This document shows, one piece after another, positions 1 through 6,488 of a stretch of DNA of 17,572 nucleotides. The stretch lies in the NCBI GenBank assembly GCA_002402585.1, contig DHGC01000039.1:304-17875 (forward strand), read 5' to 3'. The DNA is from Erysipelotrichaceae bacterium UBA4808 (lineage in GTDB: Bacteria; Bacillota_I; Bacilli_A; Erysipelotrichales; Erysipelotrichaceae). The position numbers and the translations under genes were made by a program. Under the pieces are notes generated by a model, which was not told where the DNA came from, did not search any database, and saw only the letters and a list, made by a program, of their open reading frames with translations. Within the stretch, counting starts at the first letter, position 1, and every line of letters begins with the position of its first letter.

Positions 1-2
1 GA

Positions 3-22
3 CAAAGATATTTTTATCTTTG
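3..22. other. Perfect inverted repeat upstream of the S-component gene
   Basis: An 8-bp arm (3-10, CAAAGATA) and its exact complement (15-22, TATCTTTG) flank a TTTT loop, 22 bases before the first start codon. No T-run follows on the + strand, so it is not a standard terminator for + transcription. It could be the tail of a leader structure or the end of an upstream element. The window starts too close to decide. Confidence 0.4.
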
Positions 23-44
23 ACTTCACTTCGAGTTATTAATC

Positions 45-548
45 ATGTTTACTGTCCGTAAACTTGTTCTACTTTCCCTATTCGCCGCTTCAGCTCTTGC
101 CTTGCAAGTCAGTTTGTCATTTCTTCCCAATGTGGAATTGGTGACCTTGTGGTTCTTGTTGTTGGGCTGTGCACTGACTTTCAAAGAAAGCCTTGTGATT
201 GTCTTTGTGTTCAGTACCCTGGAAGCTTTGGTCTGGGGCTTTGGGGATTGGGTGGTGGCTTATTTATGGATTTGGGCACTGTGGATTTTCATCGTTCAAA
301 TAATGAAGCCACTTATTAAGGACAAGAGTCATCTCTGGGCGTTGCTGGGAGCGTTCTATGGCTTTGCCTTTGGTTTCTTATTCTCAATTCAACATGCATT
401 ATTGTATGGGTTTAATATGGGTGTGATTTACTGGATTCGGGGCATTAGTTTTGACATTATTCACGCATTCTCGAATTATAGTCTTATACTAATTTTGTAT
501 AAGCCTTTATCGAGTTTATTGAGCAAGTTGCTCGGAAAGTGGGGATAA
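45..548 (+). CDS. ECF transporter S component, probably for cobalamin (CbrT-like)
   Basis: A 167-residue, very hydrophobic protein with about six membrane segments (roughly residues 6-25, 30-46, 48-62, 70-90, 96-116 and 138-155). This is the size and layout of energy-coupling-factor S components, which bind a vitamin and dock on a shared EcfT/EcfA1/EcfA2 module. The first helix has small-residue spacing (A15xxxA19) like the S-component helix that contacts EcfT, followed by a FLPNVEL segment I associate with this family. The substrate is inferred from context: the next gene, one base downstream, is a cobalamin adenosyltransferase, and a B12-dependent reductase follows. Start: the frame is closed by TGA at 21-23 and ATG at 45 is the only usual start codon after it, though the Shine-Dalgarno is weak (GAG at 33-35). 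No EcfA/EcfT genes are in the window, so it would use a shared module encoded elsewhere. The family call is moderately sure and the substrate less so. Confidence 0.65.
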   Translation: MFTVRKLVLLSLFAASALALQVSLSFLPNVELVTLWFLLLGCALTFKESLVIVFVFSTLEALVWGFGDWVVAYLWIWALWIFIVQIMKPLIKDKSHLWALLGAFYGFAFGFLFSIQHALLYGFNMGVIYWIRGISFDIIHAFSNYSLILILYKPLSSLLSKLLGKWG

Positions 549-549
549 G

Positions 550-1014
550 ATGCCAGTAACTACCAAAACAGGCGATCGTGGAACGACTGCCATTAAGAAT
601 GGACGTGTATTAAAGAATGATCCCATCATTGAAGCGCTTGGCAACATTGATGAGTGCAGTAGTTTGATCATCCATATGCAAGCTGAATTGGGCTTGGATA
701 AAGAGCCTTGGGCTAAGATCGTACGAGAACTCTATGCGATTGCTGGCTATGTCTCTCGTTATCAAAGTGAGATTGATTTAGATTTAGCGATCAAGCGTTT
801 GGAAGAAACCATTGAAGCCAAACAAGGTCACTATGCCAACTTCATCTATCCGTTTGATGATCGTAGAGCCGCATTCTTACACTATGTTCGTACCGTTGTA
901 AGACGTGCTGAGCGTTCGTTGGTGACGGTTCATGAAACTCAAGCCATTGATGCGAGAGTGTTCCAATATATCAATCGTTTATCGGATTATATCTTTGTTC
1001 AAGAATTGGTCTAG
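550..1014 (+). CDS. PduO-type cob(I)alamin adenosyltransferase, C-terminally short
   Basis: Transfers the 5'-deoxyadenosyl group of ATP to cob(I)alamin, making adenosylcobalamin in the cytoplasm. Visible family marks are the N-terminal ATP-binding motif TKTGDRGTT (residues 5-13), the conserved acidic residue in NIDE (D34), an aromatic in NFIYP (F98) at the place of the corrin-facing Phe of PduO enzymes, RRAER (118-122) and NRLSDYIFV (142-150). The protein has 154 residues, whereas PduO enzymes are usually about 180-190. It stops four residues after the NRLSD motif, so the usual C-terminal helical tail is missing. The glycines of the FILPGG-like turn are also replaced by PFDD. I found no continuation of the tail in another frame after the stop. 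It begins one base after the S-component stop, so the two genes are almost certainly co-transcribed. Its product is the cofactor of the downstream reductase. Confidence 0.88.
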   Translation: MPVTTKTGDRGTTAIKNGRVLKNDPIIEALGNIDECSSLIIHMQAELGLDKEPWAKIVRELYAIAGYVSRYQSEIDLDLAIKRLEETIEAKQGHYANFIYPFDDRRAAFLHYVRTVVRRAERSLVTVHETQAIDARVFQYINRLSDYIFVQELV

Positions 1015-1025
1015 TTTTTGGACAG

Positions 1026-1043
1026 ATGATGAGATTTCATCAT
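1026..1043. other. Inverted repeat after the adenosyltransferase gene
   Basis: ATGATGA (1026-1032) and TCATCAT (1037-1043) form a 7-bp hairpin with a GATT loop, 11 bases after the adenosyltransferase stop codon. No T-run follows, so it does not look like an intrinsic terminator. It may be an RNA stability element or an operator half of the nrdJ control region. Confidence 0.3.
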
Positions 1044-1064
1044 GTAAATCATTTTCAGGAAAGA

Positions 1065-1087
1065 ATTCTACTGTCCTATGGTAGAAT
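1065..1087. promoter_or_regulatory. Dyad overlapping the likely nrdJ promoter
   Basis: ATTCTAC (1065-1071) and GTAGAAT (1081-1087) are perfect 7-base inverted arms separated by nine bases. The right arm contains the proposed -10 element, so a dimeric protein bound here could block transcription of nrdJ. It does not resemble the NrdR-box consensus. The sequence shows the symmetry; the operator role is inference. Confidence 0.35.
1079..1087 (+). promoter_or_regulatory. Candidate extended -10 promoter element for nrdJ
   Basis: TGGTAGAAT matches the extended -10 form TGnTATAAT with one mismatch in the hexamer. It lies 25 bases before the nrdJ ATG, which leaves room for a short leader containing the ribosome binding site AAAGGGGAA (1099-1107). 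I see no good -35 hexamer at 16-18 bases upstream, which extended -10 promoters can tolerate. It would let nrdJ be expressed separately from the two upstream genes. Confidence 0.4.
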
Positions 1088-1112
1088 GGAAATTACTTAA
1101 AGGGGAATTTTT

Positions 1113-3629
1113 ATGAGCTATACACAATCCACAATAACAAAATTGAATGCGGATATCCGTAGTCACTTCCATCATATCTTCACTATCGAAGATGGTTTTA
1201 AATTGACGCACAGTGGTGTCAGCCGTTTAGTAATGTTGGATCGTTACTCACAAAAAGACCGTAGTTTAAAGACTTTGGGTGTCGATGATGTTGTCGTTAC
1301 CATCGTTAAAGAAGATCCAAAGTTCCCATCACGCGGGATTGGTCAAGTCATTGAAATCAATCGCGAAGAAGAATGGGTCAAGATTCAATTAGAAGAGGAG
1401 TTCAGAGCTTCATTGGAAGATGAAACCGAAGCTTTGACTGGAATCATCCGTCGTCCTTTTAAACAAATCGATAAACCTTTAGAAATCTATTATGAGCAAA
1501 TCGCGAAACGTGTTGGTAAGTCCTTGGCTTCCACGGAACAAACCGATATTCTGAAGGATCAATACAGTCAGCTTTTCGCTGAAGAATTAGCCGAGATGAA
1601 TGTCATTCCTGCTGGTCGCGTCCTTTATGGAGCTGGTAGTCAGACACAAGTCACTTACTTCAATTGTTTCGTTATGCCTTTCATTCATGATTCTCGTGGT
1701 GGAATATCCAATCACCGTAAAGAAGTCATGGAGATCATGTCCCGTGGTGGTGGTGTTGGGACCAATGGTTCGACATTGCGTCCAAAAGCAGCCCCTGCAA
1801 AGGGTGTTGGTGGTAAATCCAGTGGTGCGGTTAGTTGGTTGAATGACATTGCGAACCTAACCCATTTAGTTGAACAAGGCGGTTCACGTCGTGGTGCCCA
1901 AATGATCATGTTGGCAGATTGGCATCCAGACATCATTGAGTTCATTATTTCTAAGATGCAGAATCCAAGAGTTCTCAAATGGTTGATGGAGAATTCCAAA
2001 GATGATCAGATTCGTCATGAAGCGGAGCGTAAACTCAAGTTCTTACCTCTATCACGCATTGAACGTGAGATCTACGAATCTTTAGCAGAAAACAAGCACG
2101 TCCCCGTACATGTCTCTGATTATGCGCGTGAACGTTTAGCGGATGGTGGCACCCTTAATGTCGTCAATCCTGAATTCTTATCGGGGGCAAACATCTCTGT
2201 CACCTTGACACGTGATTTCATGAATGCGGTCAAAGTAGATGGAATGTTTGAACTTCGTTTCCCGGATTTAGAAAATTATACAAAGGAACAAAAAGAAGTT
2301 TATGATCGCCATTGGCATGAAATCGGTGATGTACGCGATTGGGTCAAGATGGGTTATCCTGTTAAGGTCTATCGTTCCATTCGTGCACGTGATTTGTGGG
2401 ATCTCATCAGTTTCTGTGCAACGTATTCCGCAGAGCCTGGTATCTTCTTCATCGATAATGCGAATGATATGACCAATGCGAAAGCCTATGGTCAAAAAGT
2501 TGTCGCTACGAACCCTTGTGGTGAACAACCCCTCGCTCCTTATTCCGTTTGTAACTTAGCCGCCATCAATCTCGCGAACTTTGTGGATCGTAAGAGTGGT
2601 GAGGTCTTATACGATAAGTTGAGTCGTACGGTTGCCTTAACGGTCCGTATGCAGGACAATGTCATCGATGACACACCTTACTTCTTAGAACCCAATCGTG
2701 AACAAGCGCTTGGTGAACGTCGTATCGGTTTAGGTGTCATGGGCTTACATGATTTATTGATTTGGGCAGGCAAACGTTATGGTTCCGTCGATTCAATCAA
2801 TACCATTGATGAAGTATTCCGCGTCATTGCGGAGACTGCTTATATGACTTCTGTCGAGTTGGCTAAAGAAAAAGGTTCATTCCCATTCTTAACCAGTCGC
2901 GAAGCTTTTATCAACACTGGTTACATGCGTACGATGAACGATGATGTTCGTCAAGCTGTACTCGATCATGGTATCCGCAACTCACACCTCTTAACGATTG
3001 CGCCAACTGGTTCAACCGGAACCATGGTGGGTGTATCGACAGGCTTGGAACCTTACTTCTCCTTCTCTTACTTTAGAAGTGGACGATTAGGTAAATACAT
3101 TGAAGTGAATGCTAAGATCGTAGAAGACTGGTTGGAATTCCATCCAGAATATACAAAAGAAACTTTACCGGATATCTTCGTCAGTGCCATGGAACTCTCC
3201 CCGGAGGAACATGCGGATACACAGTGTGCGATTCAACGTTGGATTGATTCCTCCATCTCGAAGACCGTCAACGCCCCTCGTGGTTTCTCGGTTCGGCAGG
3301 TTCAGAAGATTTACGAACGTTTGTATGATGGCAAAGCGAAGGGTGGAACCGTGTATGTCGATGGTTCTCGTGACAGTCAAGTTCTCTCATTAACCAACGA
3401 TGAGGATGCGAACTGGGCGCAAATGGATATCGTACATGACTTTGGCATCAACGTTAAAGAAAAACAAGTTGATGAAAAGAAAACAGACTTGCGTGCCGAT
3501 CGTCAAGATCGAAACATTGGTGTTGAAGTTGGGGATATCTGTCCAATCTGCTTAGAAGGTACCGTTGAAGAAATGGGTGGATGTAACACCTGTACCAACT
3601 GTAATGCTCAATTGAAATGTGGTTTATAG
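1113..3629 (+). CDS. nrdJ: Adenosylcobalamin-dependent (class II) ribonucleotide reductase
   Basis: Reduces ribonucleotides to deoxyribonucleotides using adenosylcobalamin to generate a thiyl radical, needing neither oxygen nor a separate radical subunit. The 838-residue protein begins with a beta-rich region (about residues 20-110) resembling the class II N-terminal domain, followed by the ten-stranded reductase barrel. Active-site marks are Cys185 in FNCFV (first redox Cys), NPCGE at 467-471 with the thiyl Cys469 and Glu471, and Cys480 eleven residues later (second redox Cys), the same spacing as in the Thermotoga enzyme. A phosphate-binding APTGSTGT segment follows. The tail (810-838) holds six cysteines (810, 813, 824, 827, 830, 836), probably for zinc binding and for re-reducing the active site. 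The start is fixed by AAAGGGGAA at 1099-1107. The gene sits next to cobalamin uptake and adenosylation genes, which fits its cofactor need. Confidence 0.95.
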   Translation: MSYTQSTITKLNADIRSHFHHIFTIEDGFKLTHSGVSRLVMLDRYSQKDRSLKTLGVDDVVVTIVKEDPKFPSRGIGQVIEINREEEWVKIQLEEEFRASLEDETEALTGIIRRPFKQIDKPLEIYYEQIAKRVGKSLASTEQTDILKDQYSQLFAEELAEMNVIPAGRVLYGAGSQTQVTYFNCFVMPFIHDSRGGISNHRKEVMEIMSRGGGVGTNGSTLRPKAAPAKGVGGKSSGAVSWLNDIANLTHLVEQGGSRRGAQMIMLADWHPDIIEFIISKMQNPRVLKWLMENSKDDQIRHEAERKLKFLPLSRIEREIYESLAENKHVPVHVSDYARERLADGGTLNVVNPEFLSGANISVTLTRDFMNAVKVDGMFELRFPDLENYTKEQKEVYDRHWHEIGDVRDWVKMGYPVKVYRSIRARDLWDLISFCATYSAEPGIFFIDNANDMTNAKAYGQKVVATNPCGEQPLAPYSVCNLAAINLANFVDRKSGEVLYDKLSRTVALTVRMQDNVIDDTPYFLEPNREQALGERRIGLGVMGLHDLLIWAGKRYGSVDSINTIDEVFRVIAETAYMTSVELAKEKGSFPFLTSREAFINTGYMRTMNDDVRQAVLDHGIRNSHLLTIAPTGSTGTMVGVSTGLEPYFSFSYFRSGRLGKYIEVNAKIVEDWLEFHPEYTKETLPDIFVSAMELSPEEHADTQCAIQRWIDSSISKTVNAPRGFSVRQVQKIYERLYDGKAKGGTVYVDGSRDSQVLSLTNDEDANWAQMDIVHDFGINVKEKQVDEKKTDLRADRQDRNIGVEVGDICPICLEGTVEEMGGCNTCTNCNAQLKCGL

Positions 3630-3654
3630 GAAATTCTACGGAATTTCCTTTTCT
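3629..3654 (+). terminator. Intrinsic terminator of nrdJ
   Basis: GGAAATTC (3629-3636) pairs perfectly with GAATTTCC (3641-3648) around a TACG loop, followed by TTTTCTT. The first base of the stem is the last base of the nrdJ TAG stop codon. Confidence 0.8.
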
Positions 3655-3711
3655 TAACACTTTCGTCACATTTTAGGCCTATGCTTTGGTCGTGAATCAA
3701 GGGAGGTCCCT

Positions 3712-4296
3712 ATGAAAAAGATACTTGGCTTAGCGCTAATCGTTCTTATATTGCTTTTTGCGTCATTCAAATTTAATGAATATCAAAAGAATACTGTATT
3801 TTCAAGCTTAAATGATGACACTGTATTAAAAGGTGAGATTAGTGACCTAAGGTCAATGTTGGATGTCCTTTATCAAGATGAATACAATGCAAAGTCCACC
3901 TATGAAGAAATCGTCGACAAATTTGGTTCTAATCTTCTCTATAACAATCTAATTCAAGCGGAAGCTCAGCACATGAATGCATTAGAGCGTGTCTATGCTC
4001 GTTTTGATATACAAGTTCCTGATATGGTTACTAAAACACCCAATCTACCAGACAATCTACTCGAAACCTATACCCTAGGTAAACAAGCAGAAGAAGCGAA
4101 TATTGCTTTATATGAAAAGTATTTGGATAAAGATTTGCTAGATGATGTGCGGTTTACATTTGAACGATTGATGAATGCCTCTTACCATCATCTAGACGCC
4201 TTCAATCAAACAATCGCATATGATGGTAATCTCGATGCGTTTGCTGGCATGCGTCAGGGCGGTATGCGTGGGCGAAATTATAGAAGTCGTCCATAG
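3712..4296 (+). CDS. Membrane-anchored ferritin-like DUF2202 protein
   Basis: A 194-residue protein with an N-terminal hydrophobic segment (about residues 4-18) after MKK. It has no lipobox Cys or clear cleavage site, so it is probably a signal anchor with the domain outside the membrane. The rest is helical and resembles the DUF2202 ferritin-like fold, with candidate metal ligands in the order E57, E84xxH87, E127/E128, E151 and H159/H160. Such four-helix proteins may bind a di-metal centre; the function of DUF2202 is not established. The last 16 residues are rich in Gly and Arg. The start has a strong ribosome binding site, GGGAGG at 3701-3706, five bases before the ATG. It follows the nrdJ terminator and is closed by its own terminator, so it is probably monocistronic, although I could not identify a convincing promoter in the 50 bases before it. 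Confidence 0.7.
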   Translation: MKKILGLALIVLILLFASFKFNEYQKNTVFSSLNDDTVLKGEISDLRSMLDVLYQDEYNAKSTYEEIVDKFGSNLLYNNLIQAEAQHMNALERVYARFDIQVPDMVTKTPNLPDNLLETYTLGKQAEEANIALYEKYLDKDLLDDVRFTFERLMNASYHHLDAFNQTIAYDGNLDAFAGMRQGGMRGRNYRSRP

Positions 4297-4305
4297 ACAT
4301 TATTA

Positions 4306-4342
4306 AAAATCCTGCTGGGAATTATTAACCCTGCAGGATTTT
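4306..4342. terminator. Bidirectional terminator between convergent genes
   Basis: AAAATCCTGC (4306-4315) pairs with GCAGGATTTT (4333-4342). After a T/T mismatch, GGG (4317-4319) pairs with CCC (4329-4331) around a nine-base loop. T-rich sequence follows on the + strand, and the flanking A-run gives a T-run on the - strand. It ends the DUF2202 gene and the whole leftward unit. The stop codon of the acetyltransferase (4341-4343) overlaps the stem by two bases. Confidence 0.85.
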
Positions 4343-4931
4343 ATATTTCTTCAATGAAGTGTTGATCATATTTATTCCAATATCCCCAATAAGTGAGATC
4401 CTGAGCGTCAAAGTTCAGTTGATACATGCGAAATGTGACGGGAATGTTTTTGGGTTGCCATTGTTCTACAAACGAATATTTGTATTCCATCCCTAGCTTT
4501 TTCATTACTTTTCCACTATTAGGATTATGAATATCATGCGTGGAAGTGATGAAGGTATAACCAGCATTTTTAATTTCTTCTAAGACGGCTTGCGATGCCT
4601 CTAAGGCAAAGCCTTTATGCCAATGCTCTTTCATGAGCGCATAACCAAAATCATGTGCTTCATCATTAGATAACCAAACATACCCAATGGCTTGGTTATT
4701 CTCTTTTAGACAGATTGCATATCGAAAAGAATGACCTTTAGCGTATTCATCTAAGAAGCGTTCCTTTAAAAAAGTCTCCGCTTCTTCCATATTCTTCACA
4801 GGATACCAAGGTAAAAAGGTATTCACTCCTTCGTCTCTTAGAAGCTTGAATAAAGCTTCTAGGTCATTCTCAATAAAGTGTCGAAGCATCAATCTTTGCG
4901 TAACGAGTAGCGGATTACTTTTAATAGGCAT
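4341..4931 (-). CDS. GNAT family N-acetyltransferase (RimJ/RimL-like)
   Basis: A 196-residue acetyl-CoA-dependent acetyltransferase. It opens with TQRLMLRHF (about residues 11-19), the usual first strand of RimJ/RimL-type GNATs. It carries the acetyl-CoA binding loop as HWHKGFALEA (about 101-110) and a NPNSGKVMKKLGM segment typical of motif B. Substrate unknown: it could be a protein N-terminus, an antibiotic or a small amine. The open frame extends upstream to 5039, but that would overlap the end of lysS. The ATG at 4931 is preceded at six bases by AGGGAG (4938-4943) and begins exactly at the family N-terminus, so I take it as the start. It is the last gene of the leftward unit, behind lysS and a hairpin. 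Confidence 0.85.
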   Translation of the reverse strand: MPIKSNPLLVTQRLMLRHFIENDLEALFKLLRDEGVNTFLPWYPVKNMEEAETFLKERFLDEYAKGHSFRYAICLKENNQAIGYVWLSNDEAHDFGYALMKEHWHKGFALEASQAVLEEIKNAGYTFITSTHDIHNPNSGKVMKKLGMEYKYSFVEQWQPKNIPVTFRMYQLNFDAQDLTYWGYWNKYDQHFIEEI

Positions 4932-4937
4932 ATCATT

Positions 4938-4943
4938 CTCCCT
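4938..4943 (-). promoter_or_regulatory. Ribosome binding site fixing the acetyltransferase start
   Basis: AGGGAG on the - strand lies six bases before the ATG at 4931. It rules in the shorter protein over the upstream start at 5039, which would lie inside lysS. Confidence 0.75.
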
Positions 4944-4949
4944 GAAGTA

Positions 4950-4979
4950 GAAAACCCGAAGCATGTAATGTCTCGGGTT
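4950..4979 (-). terminator. Hairpin with short T-run after lysS
   Basis: On the - strand AACCCGA (4979-4973) pairs with TCGGGTT (4959-4953). A C/A mismatch and a further GCAT/ATGT pairing close it to a three-base loop, and TTTTC follows. It starts seven bases after the lysS stop. The T-run is short and the next gene's ribosome binding site is only seven bases beyond it, so it may be a leaky terminator, an attenuator or an mRNA end-protecting hairpin. Confidence 0.6.
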
Positions 4980-4986
4980 GATTATC

Positions 4987-6477
4987 TTAATCGCGATTAC
5001 GCATGTGTGGGAATAAGATGACTTCACGAATGGTTTCACTGTTTGTAAGCAACATCACCAAGCGGTCGATCCCAATACCCAAACCACCCGTAGGAGGCAT
5101 GCCGTATTCCAATGCTTCTACGAAATCCACATCCATTTCATTGGCTTCGTCATTACCCATATCTTTTTCAAGCATTTGTGCTTCGAAACGTTCACGTTGA
5201 TCGATGGGATCATTCAGTTCCGAGAATGCATTCGCATACTCACGGCCATCGATAAAGAGTTCAAAACGATCGGTGAATCGTTCATCTTTTGCATTCTTCT
5301 TTGCAAGAGGTGAAATTTCAATCGGATGACCGTATACGAATGTTGGCTGAATCATCTTCGCTTCTGCATAGTGTTCAAAGAAGAGATTCAAAATATGTCC
5401 GAATGAATGTTGGTGCTTAAGGACTTCGATGTGATGTTTCTTGGCGACAGCCAATGCTTCTTCCAGTGAGTTGATTTCAAAGAAATTAACACCACATGCC
5501 TCATTGACCGCATCCACCATGTGGACACGACGATAAGGACCTTTCAATTCGATGGTCTTATCCAACCATGGAATCGTCGTTGTCTTCAAGGTCTCCATTG
5601 CGACGGACTCAATACAATTTTCGATGACTTCCATCATACCTTCCATATCTGAATACGCAATATAAGCTTCAACCGTTGTGAATTCAGGATTATGCTTTGG
5701 ACTCATGCCTTCATTTCTGAAAAGACGTCCAATTTCATAAACACCTTCCATACCACCTACGATCAAACGCTTCAGAGGCAACTCCGTTGCGATACGCAGG
5801 TAGAAATCCATATCTAAGGTATTGTGATGGGTTACAAAAGGCCGTGCCGCAGCCCCCCCTAGAATCGGTTGTAAGACCGGTGTCTCAACTTCGATCAAGC
5901 CAATGCCATCGAAGTAGTGTTGAAGCGCACGAATTATACGTGGACGCAACATTGCCACACGTCTTGCATTTTCATTAACGATCAAATCCACATAACGGCG
6001 ACGATAGCGTTCTTCCACATCTGCTAAACCATGGAATTTATCTGGTAAAGGTCTTAGCGCTTTTGTTAAATGCGTCAATTTCTCCGCCTTAACAGAAAGC
6101 TCCCCATGATTGGTTCTAAAGACAGTTCCCTCAATGCCAACGATGTCTCCTAGGTCTGATTCTTGAAAGACTTCGAATTCAAGCTCACTTAGTGCATCTT
6201 TACGAAGATACACTTGAATCTGACCGTCACGATCTAAAAGATGCATGAAGCCTGCTTTACCCATTTCACGCTTGGTCATGATGCGTCCCGCAATCACAAC
6301 CGCTTGGTTAATTTCTAAAAGTTCTTCTTTTGTATTATCGTGATATTGCGTTAAGATCTCAGCACTGTGATGCGTTGGTTTATACGCTGAACCGAAAGGT
6401 TCGATCCCTTTGGCACGAAGTGCTTCCATTTTCTGTCGTCTCACACGTTCGTATTCGTTTAAGTTTAATTCATCCAT
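4987..6477 (-). CDS. lysS: Lysyl-tRNA synthetase, class II
   Basis: Charges tRNA-Lys with lysine using ATP, in the cytoplasm. The 496-residue protein has the normal architecture: an N-terminal helical part, an anticodon-binding OB fold (about residues 60-138) and the class II catalytic core. Motif 1 ends near 200 (GLIEVETPVL), motif 2 is RLFRNEG...NPEFTTVE (251-270) and motif 3 is GGLGIGIDRL (464-473). Length and motifs match a complete enzyme. It starts 11 bases after the dusB stop, and its ribosome binding site (TGAGGT on the - strand) overlaps that stop codon, so it is translated from the same transcript. dusB-lysS adjacency is conserved in many Firmicutes. Confidence 0.97.
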   Translation of the reverse strand: MDELNLNEYERVRRQKMEALRAKGIEPFGSAYKPTHHSAEILTQYHDNTKEELLEINQAVVIAGRIMTKREMGKAGFMHLLDRDGQIQVYLRKDALSELEFEVFQESDLGDIVGIEGTVFRTNHGELSVKAEKLTHLTKALRPLPDKFHGLADVEERYRRRYVDLIVNENARRVAMLRPRIIRALQHYFDGIGLIEVETPVLQPILGGAAARPFVTHHNTLDMDFYLRIATELPLKRLIVGGMEGVYEIGRLFRNEGMSPKHNPEFTTVEAYIAYSDMEGMMEVIENCIESVAMETLKTTTIPWLDKTIELKGPYRRVHMVDAVNEACGVNFFEINSLEEALAVAKKHHIEVLKHQHSFGHILNLFFEHYAEAKMIQPTFVYGHPIEISPLAKKNAKDERFTDRFELFIDGREYANAFSELNDPIDQRERFEAQMLEKDMGNDEANEMDVDFVEALEYGMPPTGGLGIGIDRLVMLLTNSETIREVILFPHMRNRD

Positions 6478-6488
6478 AGTTTACCTCA

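Noticed and set aside
1..44. Cobalamin riboswitch before the S-component gene
   Set aside because: Only 44 bases are visible and no B12-box sequence is among them; a riboswitch could lie outside the window.
1712..2528. Antisense open frames inside nrdJ
   Set aside because: They mirror the codon pattern of nrdJ and have no supporting start signals.
3655..3711. Promoter for the DUF2202 gene (TATGCT at 3680-3685)
   Set aside because: No -35 hexamer at suitable spacing and no extended -10; too weak to list.
4932..5039. Upstream part of the acetyltransferase frame as coding
   Set aside because: It overlaps the end of lysS, contains the lysS hairpin and the AGGGAG site, and adds residues outside the GNAT domain.
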